From: an uncultured Opitutales bacterium
GTDB lineage: Bacteria > Verrucomicrobiota > Verrucomicrobiia > Opitutales > Seribacteraceae
Reading direction: 5' to 3'
Assembly (NCBI GenBank): GCA_943787575.1
Contig: CALSMY010000014.1
Coordinates: 1-64,000, forward strand
DNA length: 64,000 nt
The stretch's first letter is position 1, and every line of letters begins with the position of its first letter. The notes beneath the pieces are model-generated. The model made no database searches, was not told where the DNA came from, and saw nothing but the letters and a program-made list of their open reading frames with translations. This document shows, one piece after another, positions 41,018-51,700 of the stretch. The position numbers and the translations under genes were made by a program.

Positions 41018-42076
41018 ATGGCTAGCCAGCTAGTAATTGCCGTAAGTTTGACTATCGGTGTTTCCGCCCTGTGCTCCATTCTCGAGGCGATGGTTCTCAG
41101 TGTAACAACTGCTGAAATTGAACAATTTAAAAAGAAAGCTCCCAAACGAGGAAGATTACTAGATCAGGCGAGGTTCGAGATTGAGGAAACAAGTGCGGCT
41201 ATCCTTAGCCTAAACACCATCGCAAATACACTCGGTGCTACACTTGCAGGCGGTTTGGCAGAGAAAACCTTTGGCGACGGTAGTAATTCGATTCTATTCT
41301 TTGCTGGAGGAATGACCTTGGGAATCTTATTTTTTTCCGAAATTCTGCCTAAGAACCTAGCCGTTAGTTATCGTGCCGAAATGCTTGCTTTTTTAATTCC
41401 TCCTCTTGTGGCTGTGCGATGGCTCATGACTCCATTTTCAAAGATCTGCAAGTTTACGATGCAGGCTATGGTTCCTCCCAAGAAAAAATCGAGTGATAAA
41501 GACGAAGAAGAAATAATCTTATTAGCTCGCAAAGGCGCAAAAGAAGGAACGCTCTCCAACGATGAAAGCGACTGGGTTACTAACGCACTGCGACTGGATG
41601 GTGTAAAGGTTAGCGAAATTATGACCCCTCGTACTGTCATGCTCGCATTAGATGAAAACTTGACGGTCGAAAAAGTCTTTCAAAATTATCCCAATGTCCC
41701 ATTTGCCAGGATTCCCATCTACTCTGATAATATTGACCATATTACCGGCGTGGTACGCCGACGAGATCTTCACAATGCAATGGTTGAGGAAAAGCCCCAA
41801 GCCTTACTAAGCAGTTTAGCCTTTAACCCGCTATTTGTTCCTGAAAATGCTGGTGCAGATAAAGCCTTAAGATTGTTACTCGGGGAGCATTCTCAACTTT
41901 CCATTGCTGTGGATGAATTCGGTTCGGTAGCTGGAGTTCTGGCAATGGAAGACATCATGGAAAGTATTTTGGGGCAAGAAATCTTTGAACATGATGATTT
42001 GGCAGTTGATATGCGCGAGTTGGCCAAACGTCGTCATGACGCTCAGTCCAATTTAGAGATAAAACCTAGCAACTAA
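41018..42076 (+). CDS. CNNM/CorC-HlyC family protein (DUF21 + CBS pair)
   Basis: DUF21 N-terminus then DGVKVSEIMTPRTVMLALDENLTVE..FARIPIYSDNIDHITGVVRRRDL..LSIAVDEFGSVAGVLAMEDIMESILGQEI. Confidence 0.91.
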   Translation: MASQLVIAVSLTIGVSALCSILEAMVLSVTTAEIEQFKKKAPKRGRLLDQARFEIEETSAAILSLNTIANTLGATLAGGLAEKTFGDGSNSILFFAGGMTLGILFFSEILPKNLAVSYRAEMLAFLIPPLVAVRWLMTPFSKICKFTMQAMVPPKKKSSDKDEEEIILLARKGAKEGTLSNDESDWVTNALRLDGVKVSEIMTPRTVMLALDENLTVEKVFQNYPNVPFARIPIYSDNIDHITGVVRRRDLHNAMVEEKPQALLSSLAFNPLFVPENAGADKALRLLLGEHSQLSIAVDEFGSVAGVLAMEDIMESILGQEIFEHDDLAVDMRELAKRRHDAQSNLEIKPSN

Positions 42077-42084
42077 GATTAACT

Positions 42085-42924
42085 ATGGATTTTCTTGCTT
42101 CATTTTGGGTTCATGACCTCAGTCCCTTTTTATGGAAATTTCCTGATTCATGGGGAGACTGGGGACCGGGAGGATTAAGGTGGTATGGCTTGTCCTACCT
42201 AGCAGGTTTTATAACCGCCTATTTTCTTTTGCTTATTGCTTACCGAAAAAATCGTAGTCCCTATGATAAGGATCAAATTGTCAACCTGATGACTTTCCAA
42301 GTGTTAGGAGTATTGCTTGGAGGTAGAATCGGTTTTGCTCTTTTATATCGGACGGAAGAACTTGTTAACGATCCATTGATGTTACTTTATGTATGGCAAG
42401 GCGGCATGGCTAGTCATGGTGGATTTATTGGAGTCATATTGGCCACTTATTGGTATGCAAAGAAATCTCATCAATCTTTTTGGCCGGTGGCAGACTTAAT
42501 TGCATGCGTTGTCCCCCCCGGTCTCTTCTTTGGAAGATTGGCAAATTTTATAAACGGAGAACTTTGGGGAAGAGCAACAGATTGCTCATGGGGAGTTCTT
42601 TTTCCCAAAGCTCCAGATTTTTTAATGGGGATAGCTCGGCACCCATCTCAACTTTATGCAGCAGTTTTAGAAGGCCTTCTTGTATTCATCTTTGTTCAAT
42701 CAAGATTTTGGAAGTCTCAAGTTACTCAGAAAGTTCCCGGAAGGTTAGGAGGAGAGTTTTTAATCGCTTATGCTATTGCACGTATTTTAGGCGAATTTTT
42801 TCGCGAACCAGATGCCTCATTGATTTTGGGGATGTCGCGCGGGCAATTCTACTCTATTTTCCTTCTTATTGGAGGCTTTCTTGTAGTATTTCTCTCTGAA
42901 AAAAGAAACAAATCTTTAGCTTAA
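42085..42924 (+). CDS. lgt: Prolipoprotein diacylglyceryl transferase
   Basis: LRWYGLSYLAGF, VLGVLLGGRIGFALLY, WQGGMASHGGFIGVI, GRLANFINGELWGR, HPSQLYAAVLEG. Confidence 0.96.
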   Translation: MDFLASFWVHDLSPFLWKFPDSWGDWGPGGLRWYGLSYLAGFITAYFLLLIAYRKNRSPYDKDQIVNLMTFQVLGVLLGGRIGFALLYRTEELVNDPLMLLYVWQGGMASHGGFIGVILATYWYAKKSHQSFWPVADLIACVVPPGLFFGRLANFINGELWGRATDCSWGVLFPKAPDFLMGIARHPSQLYAAVLEGLLVFIFVQSRFWKSQVTQKVPGRLGGEFLIAYAIARILGEFFREPDASLILGMSRGQFYSIFLLIGGFLVVFLSEKRNKSLA

Positions 42925-43038
42925 TTTGAGGCTGATCATTGCAAGTTTTCCCCAACTTATTAGCTATGTGAATGCTTTCTCTTTGACACCTGCAAGAAAA
43001 CCGAAAGAAATCATGGGTACTCTTTTGATAATAGACAC

Positions 43039-44079
43039 ATGATAAGCAACCTATTCGGCTTTCTTTCCAATGATATTGGAATAGACTTGGGCACGGCCAA
43101 CACCTTGGTTTTTGTCAAGGATCGTGGAATAGTGCTTCGTGAACCAAGTGTGGTCGCTCGCTACAAAACGAGTAAGAAAGTATGTGCAGTAGGTTCCGAA
43201 GCCAAACGTATGCTTGGTCGTACTCCCGGAACTATCGAAGCTTTGCGCCCCATGAAAGACGGTGTTATTGCTGACTTTGAAATATCCGAAGCCATGCTCC
43301 GATATTTCATCGAAAAGGTTGATAAACGAAAATTGGTTCCCCCGCGCGTTGTCATTGCTGTTCCCTCTGGTATCACTGCGGTTGAAAAACGAGCAGTGAA
43401 AGACTCTGCAATTAGAGCAGGAGCTCGGGAAGTTTTATTATTAGGTGAGCCCATGGCTGCATCTATTGGTGCTGGCCTCCCTATCCATGATGAATACGCA
43501 AACATGATTGTGGATATTGGTGGTGGAACAACCGAAGTTGCCATTATTTCAATTTCTGGGGTTTCCTTTCAACGAAGTATACGCGTTGGAGGAGATGAAT
43601 TAGATGAAGCCATAGTTGCCTACATGAAAAAAGCCTACGGTTTATTAATTGGTGAAAGAACTGCGGAAGAAATCAAGTTTTCCATTGCGTCAGCTTCACC
43701 GTTAGAATCAGGTGAGCTAAGTATGGATGTAAGAGGTAGAGATTCTACTGCGGGCTTGCCCAAAACCATTCATATCACTTCCCAGGAAATTCGAGAAGAA
43801 GCACTCAAGGAAGTGGTTCAACAAATTGTTGATTTAGTTAAAAATGCTCTGGATCGTTGCCAACCCGAACACTCCGCTGACCTGATCGATCGTGGGGTTG
43901 TACTGGCCGGTGGTGGTGCTCTTATTAGAGGATTGGATCAAGTTATCAGTGATGCAACTGGCTTAACTGTGATTCAGGCAGAAGACCCATTAAGTTGCGT
44001 GGCTAATGGCACAGGCGAATTCCTCAACCTGCTCGACTCCTTGAGTCGCGAACAGATTGATCGATTGGTAACCCAATAA
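43039..44079 (+). CDS. mreB: Rod shape-determining protein MreB
   Basis: IGIDLGTANTLVFVKDRGIVLREPSVVA; AMLRYFIEKV; MIVDIGGGTTEVAIISISG. Confidence 0.98.
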   Translation: MISNLFGFLSNDIGIDLGTANTLVFVKDRGIVLREPSVVARYKTSKKVCAVGSEAKRMLGRTPGTIEALRPMKDGVIADFEISEAMLRYFIEKVDKRKLVPPRVVIAVPSGITAVEKRAVKDSAIRAGAREVLLLGEPMAASIGAGLPIHDEYANMIVDIGGGTTEVAIISISGVSFQRSIRVGGDELDEAIVAYMKKAYGLLIGERTAEEIKFSIASASPLESGELSMDVRGRDSTAGLPKTIHITSQEIREEALKEVVQQIVDLVKNALDRCQPEHSADLIDRGVVLAGGGALIRGLDQVISDATGLTVIQAEDPLSCVANGTGEFLNLLDSLSREQIDRLVTQ

Positions 44080-44088
44080 CTTTTCACC

Positions 44089-44964
44089 TTGGCCGCTCCC
44101 AAGGACAGGCCCAAGTTTGGACCCTTTTTTATATTGGGTGTCTTTTTTGCTCTTTTTATCGGACTGCCATCTAGTTGGAAAATATTCACCCAATCAGCCT
44201 TTGATGAATTCCAGGCCCCCATTTGGGAAATTACTTCGAGAATATCAGATTTAAGTAACTACTGGGGGCACCAGGCTGATTCTAAAAAAACTCTTATCGC
44301 CAAAAACCGTGATCTTGCAAGAATTCGTGCAGATTGGACGGTTCACGAAAACAACAAAAAAAATTGGGAAAATGAAATATCCCGTCTTAAAGACCTAAGA
44401 TCACGCCTAGTTATCCTGCAAAAAGAGATCGGGATTGACCCTGAAGTTTCCTTCCAACCTATAATCGCTAGGGTTACCCACCGTAATCTCAGTTCATGGT
44501 GGCAAGAACTATCCTTACGAAAAGGAAGCAACCAAAAGATATCCCCTGGTATGGGTGTAGTTTTTTCTCATGGAATTGTTGGAAGAATTAAACGATCTGG
44601 GTTTAATTCCTCAAAAGTTGAGCTATGCACAAATCCAAATTTTCGAATCGTTGCCCACTTTCAAGGAGATGACAGACCGGTAACTTTTCAGGGTGACGGA
44701 ATCCTTCCCGGTGGTAAACCCATGGGCGTAGTCTTAGATGTGCCTCACGACATAACCATTGAAAAAGGCAAACCACTGTTTTTAAAAACATCTGCCCTGG
44801 GAGGTACCTTTCCAAGCGGCCTTCATATTGGAACAGTAAGAATGCTCGAGGAAAGTGGGGATGGACTATTTAAAAATGGTAAAGTTATCTTACATAAAGA
44901 CCTAGGAAAAGTCCCCGAAGTCTCAGTACTCAGACCTACTCCCCCTCAAGGAAAACAGGAATAA
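44089..44964 (+). CDS. mreC: Rod shape-determining protein MreC
   Basis: N-terminal TM, coiled coil, ..ARVTHRNLSSWWQELSLRKGSNQKISPGMGVVFSHGIVGRI; follows mreB. Confidence 0.9.
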   Translation: MAAPKDRPKFGPFFILGVFFALFIGLPSSWKIFTQSAFDEFQAPIWEITSRISDLSNYWGHQADSKKTLIAKNRDLARIRADWTVHENNKKNWENEISRLKDLRSRLVILQKEIGIDPEVSFQPIIARVTHRNLSSWWQELSLRKGSNQKISPGMGVVFSHGIVGRIKRSGFNSSKVELCTNPNFRIVAHFQGDDRPVTFQGDGILPGGKPMGVVLDVPHDITIEKGKPLFLKTSALGGTFPSGLHIGTVRMLEESGDGLFKNGKVILHKDLGKVPEVSVLRPTPPQGKQE

Positions 44965-44967
44965 GAG

Positions 44968-45498
44968 ATGGCTTTAAACCGACTTTTGGGCGTACTTATC
45001 TTAGCCAACTTCATATTTATCGTAACCTTATCCTTATTTAATTCGGTAATTGGGAAGTGGGGCTTTTTTCTTTATCTGCCTGGCCTTTTTTTTATTCCAC
45101 ACTATCAACTACTTGGATTGAATCGTAGTTTGCCTGCTCTTTTTCTTAGTGGCCTAAGCTTCGATCTTTTTTTTAACCATACTCTTGGTTTCCATGCGTT
45201 TGCCATGTGCCTAATTTTTCTAATCGCCCGGGAATTTTTGCACTTAGGAAAGCAAAGCTCTATCCAAATTACTATTTTTCAGCTCATTGCCAACCTGATC
45301 ATGGCTATTCTATGGGCAATACTCTGCACCTCATTCCAACCAAGCCTTTCATCTTGGACATGGACACGTTTTTTGATCGAACTTCCACTATCTATGGTTT
45401 TTCTCATTCCACTTTCGCTATGGTTTTCTAGCTTTTGTAATAGTTTGATTATGAGAATAAAGCCCACATCCGAAGGACTTCCTTTGCTTAATAAATGA
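44968..45498 (+). CDS. mreD: MreD-like membrane protein
   Basis: Five or more TM segments, position between mreC and mrdA. Confidence 0.75.
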   Translation: MALNRLLGVLILANFIFIVTLSLFNSVIGKWGFFLYLPGLFFIPHYQLLGLNRSLPALFLSGLSFDLFFNHTLGFHAFAMCLIFLIAREFLHLGKQSSIQITIFQLIANLIMAILWAILCTSFQPSLSSWTWTRFLIELPLSMVFLIPLSLWFSSFCNSLIMRIKPTSEGLPLLNK

Positions 45499-48083
45499 AG
45501 TTTTTTGAGAAATATTTTCCTGAAACTCGACGCTTTCGAATTTTTGCAGGAGTCTACCTTGGTCTTTTTCTTGTTTTATTTGGTTATTTATTTTTTAGGC
45601 AAATTTGGGAGCGGGATGCTTACCTGGAAAAAGAGCGTATTCAGGGTCAAAGAAGAATTCTAAAACCTGGAGCTAGAGGAGATGTTGTAGACCGAGAAAA
45701 TAATCTCTTAATTGGCAATCGGGCACATTATTCAGCTACCCTTCATCTTGAGCTTCTTAATAGAAAAATTTGGGAAGAAAAAGTTAAACTTCGAAGATTA
45801 TCTTATTCGATGCGAGAGGAACTCTCTAAAATTCCTCATTTGGATTTAGTCGATTTACTTAACTTTAGCTTTACTAATGATCATGTAAGCAAACGAGCAA
45901 TTACTCTTAGCGGGAAGGTTATTTCACCCGATAAAAAAGTAGCCGTATGGATAAACGAAAAACAACTAAGTGTAAAACAATCACGAAATTCATGGGTTTG
46001 CAGAATCGAAAAGTCTTTGACCAAAAAATTCCGGTCTTTTCGAGTTGTTAATTCGGAAAACCACCTAGTTGCCGATATTGGAGGTTTGTTTTCTTTGGAT
46101 TATGATCTGGATTCCCAAGGCCTGCCCCTAGCAAAGGTTAATAGTGCAAAGGTTGACCAATCGTGGCTTGGAAATGTTCTCAATGGGACCGAGGATGGGT
46201 CTCTTGATTTTTCGGTAAACGGATTTTCACATTCCTGGGAAGCAAGATATACTGTGGTACAAAATTACCTAAGTGAAGTAAATCGCTTAACTGGTCGAAA
46301 TAGCGAGTTAAGTATGAACGATATTCAAAAACATTGGCGTAGAAAACTCGTTCTTCCTCTGGAAATCTGTGGTGATTTAACGAACGAAGAATATGCAGTT
46401 CTAGTAGAGAAACTTCCCCCAGAATCGCCTATTCAGGTTCAAGCAAAAGCGGTTCGGTATTATCCGGAAAGTTACCTTGCTTCTCATGTTTTGGGATATG
46501 TGGGCAGTGGCTATGAAGCAAACTTAGATTCACTTGCCGGTGCTGACCTCGCTACTTTTGAACTCCAAGGAAGAACAGGTAAGGCTGGTGTTGAAAAAGC
46601 TTTTGACCATCAATTACGCGGCAAAGACGGTGCGGACATTTGGATCGTCAATCCAATGGGTTCGCGTTTTGAAAGAGTGCAAAGGCAAGCGTCCGAGAAA
46701 GGAAAGTCTGTCCACCTTACCCTTGATCTCGATCTTCAAAAAGTTGCCGAACAATCAATCGATCGAATGGTTACGAAAGTGGCCAGCCAAAGGATTTTAC
46801 CAGATCGGGATTGGGCTCGGACTTTAGAGCGCAGAACGAGTCGTGCCCTACTTGGGACGAATGAGACAGAAGTTCGTGCTGAATTACTACTCTCCGCTTT
46901 CAAAGATGCCCCTTTCCCCTTAACAGGAAAACAAGCATCAACCGTGGCCGGTTTCAAAGGGACAGAAGAGGATGCTCAAAGACTCCTTAGGCGTCTTTAT
47001 TCGCAAGGTGTTTTACAAAGGGCGGCAAATAACCCAGGAGCTTTTTCCCTATCCCCCCCCCTTCCGCCCCCCGGTGCTGCTGTTCTTCTAGATTTAGAAA
47101 CCTTTGAAATTCTTGCTCTTGCCAGTAAACCAAATTACGATCTTAGCAGTTTAACTCCTTATATTTCACAGGCTGCTTATGATGAAATTCAGAGGAATGA
47201 GGCTTGGTTACCTCGGGCTTGGCATCCCGGCTATGCTCCGGCATCTCCATTTAAATTAGTAACCGCACTTGCGGGACTAGGAGCCAACACGCTGGACCCG
47301 AGCGAAGAATTAAAGTGCGAGGGGATTTACCGGGGTATGAAATGCCATGTACACCCGGGACAGCATGGAGAATTGAATCTTCGTCAAGCAATTGCTCAGA
47401 GCTGCAATGTTTACTTTTTTAGATGTGCAGAAAGGATGGGACATGAGCATTTAATTTCTGAAGCAAGAAGAGTGGGAATGGACCAAAGACCTTTGTTGGA
47501 TCTCCCATCATTAAGAGACTCACCTATCGTCCCGGATCCGACTTGGAAGAAGAATCGAGTTGGAGTTAATTGGACAATGGAAGATACCTTTAACATATCA
47601 ATTGGCCAAGGCGGTCTCAGACAAAGTCCACTACAAATGGCTTGTTTTATGGCAAAATTGGCGGCCAATCTTAAGTCTTTCGACCCTAAAATCACGATCA
47701 ATCCGAAGCCTGAATCCATTCCTTTGGAACCGCTCACAGATGATGCAAGCAGGCAAGCCATCGTTGACGGTATGATCTTGGCTACTAAGGAAGGAACGGC
47801 GAGAAGGTGTCAAATTGATGGAGTCTTGGTTGCGGGCAAGACAGGTACAGGGCAATGGCGTAACCACAATATGAAATTAAACCTCGCATGGTTTATCGGT
47901 TTTGCTCCGGCAGATTCTCCCAAGGTTGCGGTATCTGTATTAATCGAAGGCGTTATTCCTCAAGACCAAGTACAAGGAGGATTGACCGCTACGCCAATCG
48001 CCCGAGACTTACTTGCGGCCTACTTTGCAAAATATCCGAATTCCTTATCATCAATAAAACATAATACCCCCCAAGCCCCCTAA
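45495..48083 (+). CDS. mrdA: Penicillin-binding protein 2 (class B transpeptidase) with extra domains
   Basis: GARGDVVDRENNLLIGNRA; SxxK in APASPFKLVTALAGLG; SxN in AQSCNVYFFR; VAGKTGTGQWRN; 862 aa. Confidence 0.93.
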   Translation: MKFFEKYFPETRRFRIFAGVYLGLFLVLFGYLFFRQIWERDAYLEKERIQGQRRILKPGARGDVVDRENNLLIGNRAHYSATLHLELLNRKIWEEKVKLRRLSYSMREELSKIPHLDLVDLLNFSFTNDHVSKRAITLSGKVISPDKKVAVWINEKQLSVKQSRNSWVCRIEKSLTKKFRSFRVVNSENHLVADIGGLFSLDYDLDSQGLPLAKVNSAKVDQSWLGNVLNGTEDGSLDFSVNGFSHSWEARYTVVQNYLSEVNRLTGRNSELSMNDIQKHWRRKLVLPLEICGDLTNEEYAVLVEKLPPESPIQVQAKAVRYYPESYLASHVLGYVGSGYEANLDSLAGADLATFELQGRTGKAGVEKAFDHQLRGKDGADIWIVNPMGSRFERVQRQASEKGKSVHLTLDLDLQKVAEQSIDRMVTKVASQRILPDRDWARTLERRTSRALLGTNETEVRAELLLSAFKDAPFPLTGKQASTVAGFKGTEEDAQRLLRRLYSQGVLQRAANNPGAFSLSPPLPPPGAAVLLDLETFEILALASKPNYDLSSLTPYISQAAYDEIQRNEAWLPRAWHPGYAPASPFKLVTALAGLGANTLDPSEELKCEGIYRGMKCHVHPGQHGELNLRQAIAQSCNVYFFRCAERMGHEHLISEARRVGMDQRPLLDLPSLRDSPIVPDPTWKKNRVGVNWTMEDTFNISIGQGGLRQSPLQMACFMAKLAANLKSFDPKITINPKPESIPLEPLTDDASRQAIVDGMILATKEGTARRCQIDGVLVAGKTGTGQWRNHNMKLNLAWFIGFAPADSPKVAVSVLIEGVIPQDQVQGGLTATPIARDLLAAYFAKYPNSLSSIKHNTPQAP

Positions 48084-48086
48084 ACT

Positions 48087-48677
48087 ATGGTTGCTACTCC
48101 ATCTACTATGCTTCCATTGGGAACAAAAGCTCCCTCCTTTTCCTTACCCGATGTTTGCACCAATCAATCTACTGATCTTGAGGCTGTCGATATTAACAAA
48201 GGATGCTTAATTGCATTCGTCTGTAATCACTGCCCTTATGTCATCCACCTCTTAGACCCACTCGTAAGAATGAGTAATGAATGGATCAAAAAAGGAATCA
48301 AAGTTTTTTTGATTTCTTCGAATGATGCGGATAAATATCCGGATGATTCTCCAGTTAAAATGAGAGAACTCGCTGAAAAAAAACAATTTCAATTCCCATA
48401 CCTCTATGATGAAGATCAATCTGTTGCCTTAGCTTACAGAGCAGCATGCACTCCAGATTTTTTCCTTTTTGATTCCAAGCTTTCTTTATTTTATCGTGGA
48501 CAGTTTGATGATTCTCGCCCCGGAAATCAACTTGAGGCAACTGGGACTGAACTATCATTGGCCGTTGATAGTCTTTTGCTAAATCAGCCAGCTCCGAAAG
48601 TCCAAAAGCCTAGCCTAGGATGTAATTTGAAATGGAAGAGTGGAAACGAACCTGAATATTTTAAGCCCAAAAAATAG
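48087..48677 (+). CDS. Thioredoxin-like/redoxin family protein
   Basis: LGTKAPSFSLPDV..GCLIAFVCNHCPYVIHL..FLISSNDADKYPDDSP. Confidence 0.85.
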   Translation: MVATPSTMLPLGTKAPSFSLPDVCTNQSTDLEAVDINKGCLIAFVCNHCPYVIHLLDPLVRMSNEWIKKGIKVFLISSNDADKYPDDSPVKMRELAEKKQFQFPYLYDEDQSVALAYRAACTPDFFLFDSKLSLFYRGQFDDSRPGNQLEATGTELSLAVDSLLLNQPAPKVQKPSLGCNLKWKSGNEPEYFKPKK

Positions 48678-48699
48678 TTTTAATTCTCAAATTAAATTA

Positions 48700-48720
48700 A
48701 ACACCTTAGTAGAAGGTGTT
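48700..48720 (-). terminator. Hairpin between convergent genes: AACACCTT-AGTAG-AAGGTGTT
   Basis: 8-bp perfect stem abutting the stop codon of the minus-strand cyclase, with an A/T-rich tract downstream on that strand. Confidence 0.55.
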
Positions 48721-51700
48721 CTATTTGGTTGTCATCACATAAACACCATCCCAATCCGCTGCTGGAGGGTTTTCTCTCATCACCTTGCAACGATCTATTA
48801 AGATCATTGATGGATTGTCTTTCACCCCTGGGGTTACGCCTGGTTTATTTGGTTCCATCCCCTTCGCTTTTTCAAAAAGGCCCAAGGCTCCATCCCAATC
48901 TTGCAACAAGTATTTGTCTATTCCCTGCTGAAAACAATCTAGGCAATCTTGTGTTTCCTGAGTTAACTCAGACAGAAAACCGGTTGGTTCATACATGGCA
49001 ACAGGTTGAGATCTGCCCTTGACCACAATTCTATCCAGATACCGAAAGGCAATATCATCTTTCGTCTTTTCAGAAGCCAACTTGGTTTCCTCAGTAACCA
49101 TGATGTATGCCCCGTAAGCTTTGGCTCCACTCTCACACCGAGCTGCCAAGTTCACCATATCGCCCATCATCGTATAATTGAAACGATCCAATGCTCCCAT
49201 ATTTCCAACCGTAGCGGTTCCAGTGTTACAACCAATACGGGTTTGCATTTGAGTGACAAGCCCATGACACTTCCCCCACTTTTCAACCTCAGGCACCCAC
49301 TTTTCCCGAAGAGCAATTTGCCTTTGCTGCATTAGGATAGAGGTCCTTACAGCTTGATACGCATGATCTTCCATAGGGATAGGTGCACCATACATGGCCA
49401 CAATTGCATCTCCTATGTATTTGTCTAATGTGCCTCTTTCCTCCTGTAAAATATTGGTCATCTCGGTCAAATACTCGTTCATTAAATCAACCAGACCCGT
49501 AGGAGTGAGAAGTTCCGAAAAACTGGAAAACGCTTGAACATCACTAAAGAAAGCGGTGATTGCCGTTTCCTCACCACCCAAGTGATGGTTCTTTTCCAGA
49601 TGCAACCATTTCCTCAACCAAATCGGAAGAAACATAACTACCGAACATACCCTTCAATCTACCCTTAGCTTTTTGTTCGATCACCACCATAGCGGCCAGC
49701 CCAATAAACGAAGTACTTAACCCAGCACAAGCAGGGACGGTAATAGGCCAGATCACATGAGTCTGGGAAAAAGTCTCGAAGCCAAAATAAACATAAGCTA
49801 TTAAAAGAATAAGACCACTAGCTTGTACTATACTTGCCCTTTTTCCTTGGTATACAGCAAGGAAAGCCATAACAAGACAAACTCCCAAAGTTGCTAAGTG
49901 ATCCGCCCTAATCGGCAAACGATGTAAGTATTCTTGGTGGGTTAAAGTTTTGATCAAGTTCCATGTACGCTAACCTTAGGGACTGAAGACTGATCAAATG
50001 GAGTAGGTGCCAAATCTTGAAATGTAGCTTCCTCAGGACCAATCAAAACAATTGAATCATTAAAAATATTAAAAAATGATTCAATTCGAGCCATTTCTTC
50101 TTTTTGACCAAGAAGAGTTTTTTTATTATTCGCGATAAGTTCCTTAACAACTTTAATGAAATTCTTATATTCCGGATTTTGGGGATCTTTAGAAAGTGCA
50201 TCTTGAGCTTCTTTTATCTTCTGTTGACCTTTTTCTATAGCTTTTTCCAATTCATTTATTTTCGCCGAGACCGTGTCGTGATATCTTCCATAATTTAAAA
50301 TATCAACCATTCCACACATAGGGTTATATTCTGACTCAATGCTTGCTGGAATAAAGTAGTAAGCAATACCATCCAACACCTGAATTAACTCATTAAGTCC
50401 GGGTAGATCTTGGAGTTTATCAGAAGAATTAACGAGTAATTTTTGGGCTATATCAATAAGTTCATTTTCCAACCCTAAATCGGTCATTGCTTGTATTAAA
50501 CCTTCGTTACCTATCAATACTTTCAAATTCTCGACACGATCTAGAGTAAGTCGAAAAATTTTGGGAATTACTGACAAATATGCTTCGATATCACCATCAC
50601 TGTAGTCTTTTTTAGCTTTCCTTATGAGCACATCTACGGTCGAAAGTTGAGACCAAGACGAGAACCAGTTTACTTCGATCCATTGCCCCTCGGTCAAGGG
50701 TGCCTCAAGCAGAACTTCCCCAGAAAGGTTATATAACACCATATTCTCCCGGTTTTGGGAAATCTCAACCTGTTCAGGACCAATTCCGTAATAAGCCAAT
50801 AATGCCTCTAAACCTAAGGTGAAAAAATTCTCATTTCTGAACAAAGGAACTTCATTAGGCAAAGAGTCGACTAAAACACCAGCCGATTTGTCTCCCTCAG
50901 CTCTTTTGTACACCAATCGCAAGGTGTGATTTGTTTCTACTAGCTCTGTGTCAACCAAACCTTGAAGCTTAGAAAGAGTAAACTGAATATTCTCCACCGT
51001 ATTTTCAGTTTCAGTGAGTTGGTCCCTTGCTTTATTAAGTTTAACTGCCGTATCTGCTAATACCGGGAGGATATCCAGTAATTCCTTATCTTTAAGAGCT
51101 TGCTTACCTGAGAGGCGTTCTAAGACATCTAATATCTCTTGGTCCGCGACTGGCTTACCAAGTGCTTCAATTTGCTTTAACAAATAAACTCGCCTCGACA
51201 AATGACCTTCAATTTGAGGGTTTATTACAGCAGACAAACCGGGGTTTGTCTTTAAAGTTTCTTTAAAGTTACCAATAACTGTATTTATTTCAGCCAATTC
51301 GGTCTGAATTTCATCAGGAGAATAAACATTTTCCCACCCACCTGTTTCCACTACTGAAAGAACTTGCCAATAAATAAAGCCTCGCTTGGAAATCCTCTCA
51401 TCTATTTGTGGCCTTAAGGTAGTTGCAAGAGTAGGAACTGCCTTCAATGTACCTTTAAGAGTAGTTATTTCATCTCCCAAACCCTTAAGATTGTCTTTCA
51501 ATTTTTGTAATCGATCAATTCCACTCTCAATTTCTATTTTCTTTTGATTGTAAGTTGAATGCTCTGCTTCAGCTTCTGCTATCTCCTTCTTACAGAAAAC
51601 CATTAAATCTAAATTCTTAGACAATTCACTCTTTAGATCGTCTATTGAGGTTTTGTTTTCTACAGAAGATTCTAATTCAAGAACATTTTGTTTTCCACCT

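Noticed and set aside
42450-42899. 149-aa ORF on + strand
   Set aside because: Lies entirely inside lgt in another frame; basic/Ser/Arg/Cys-rich composition with no recognisable motif.
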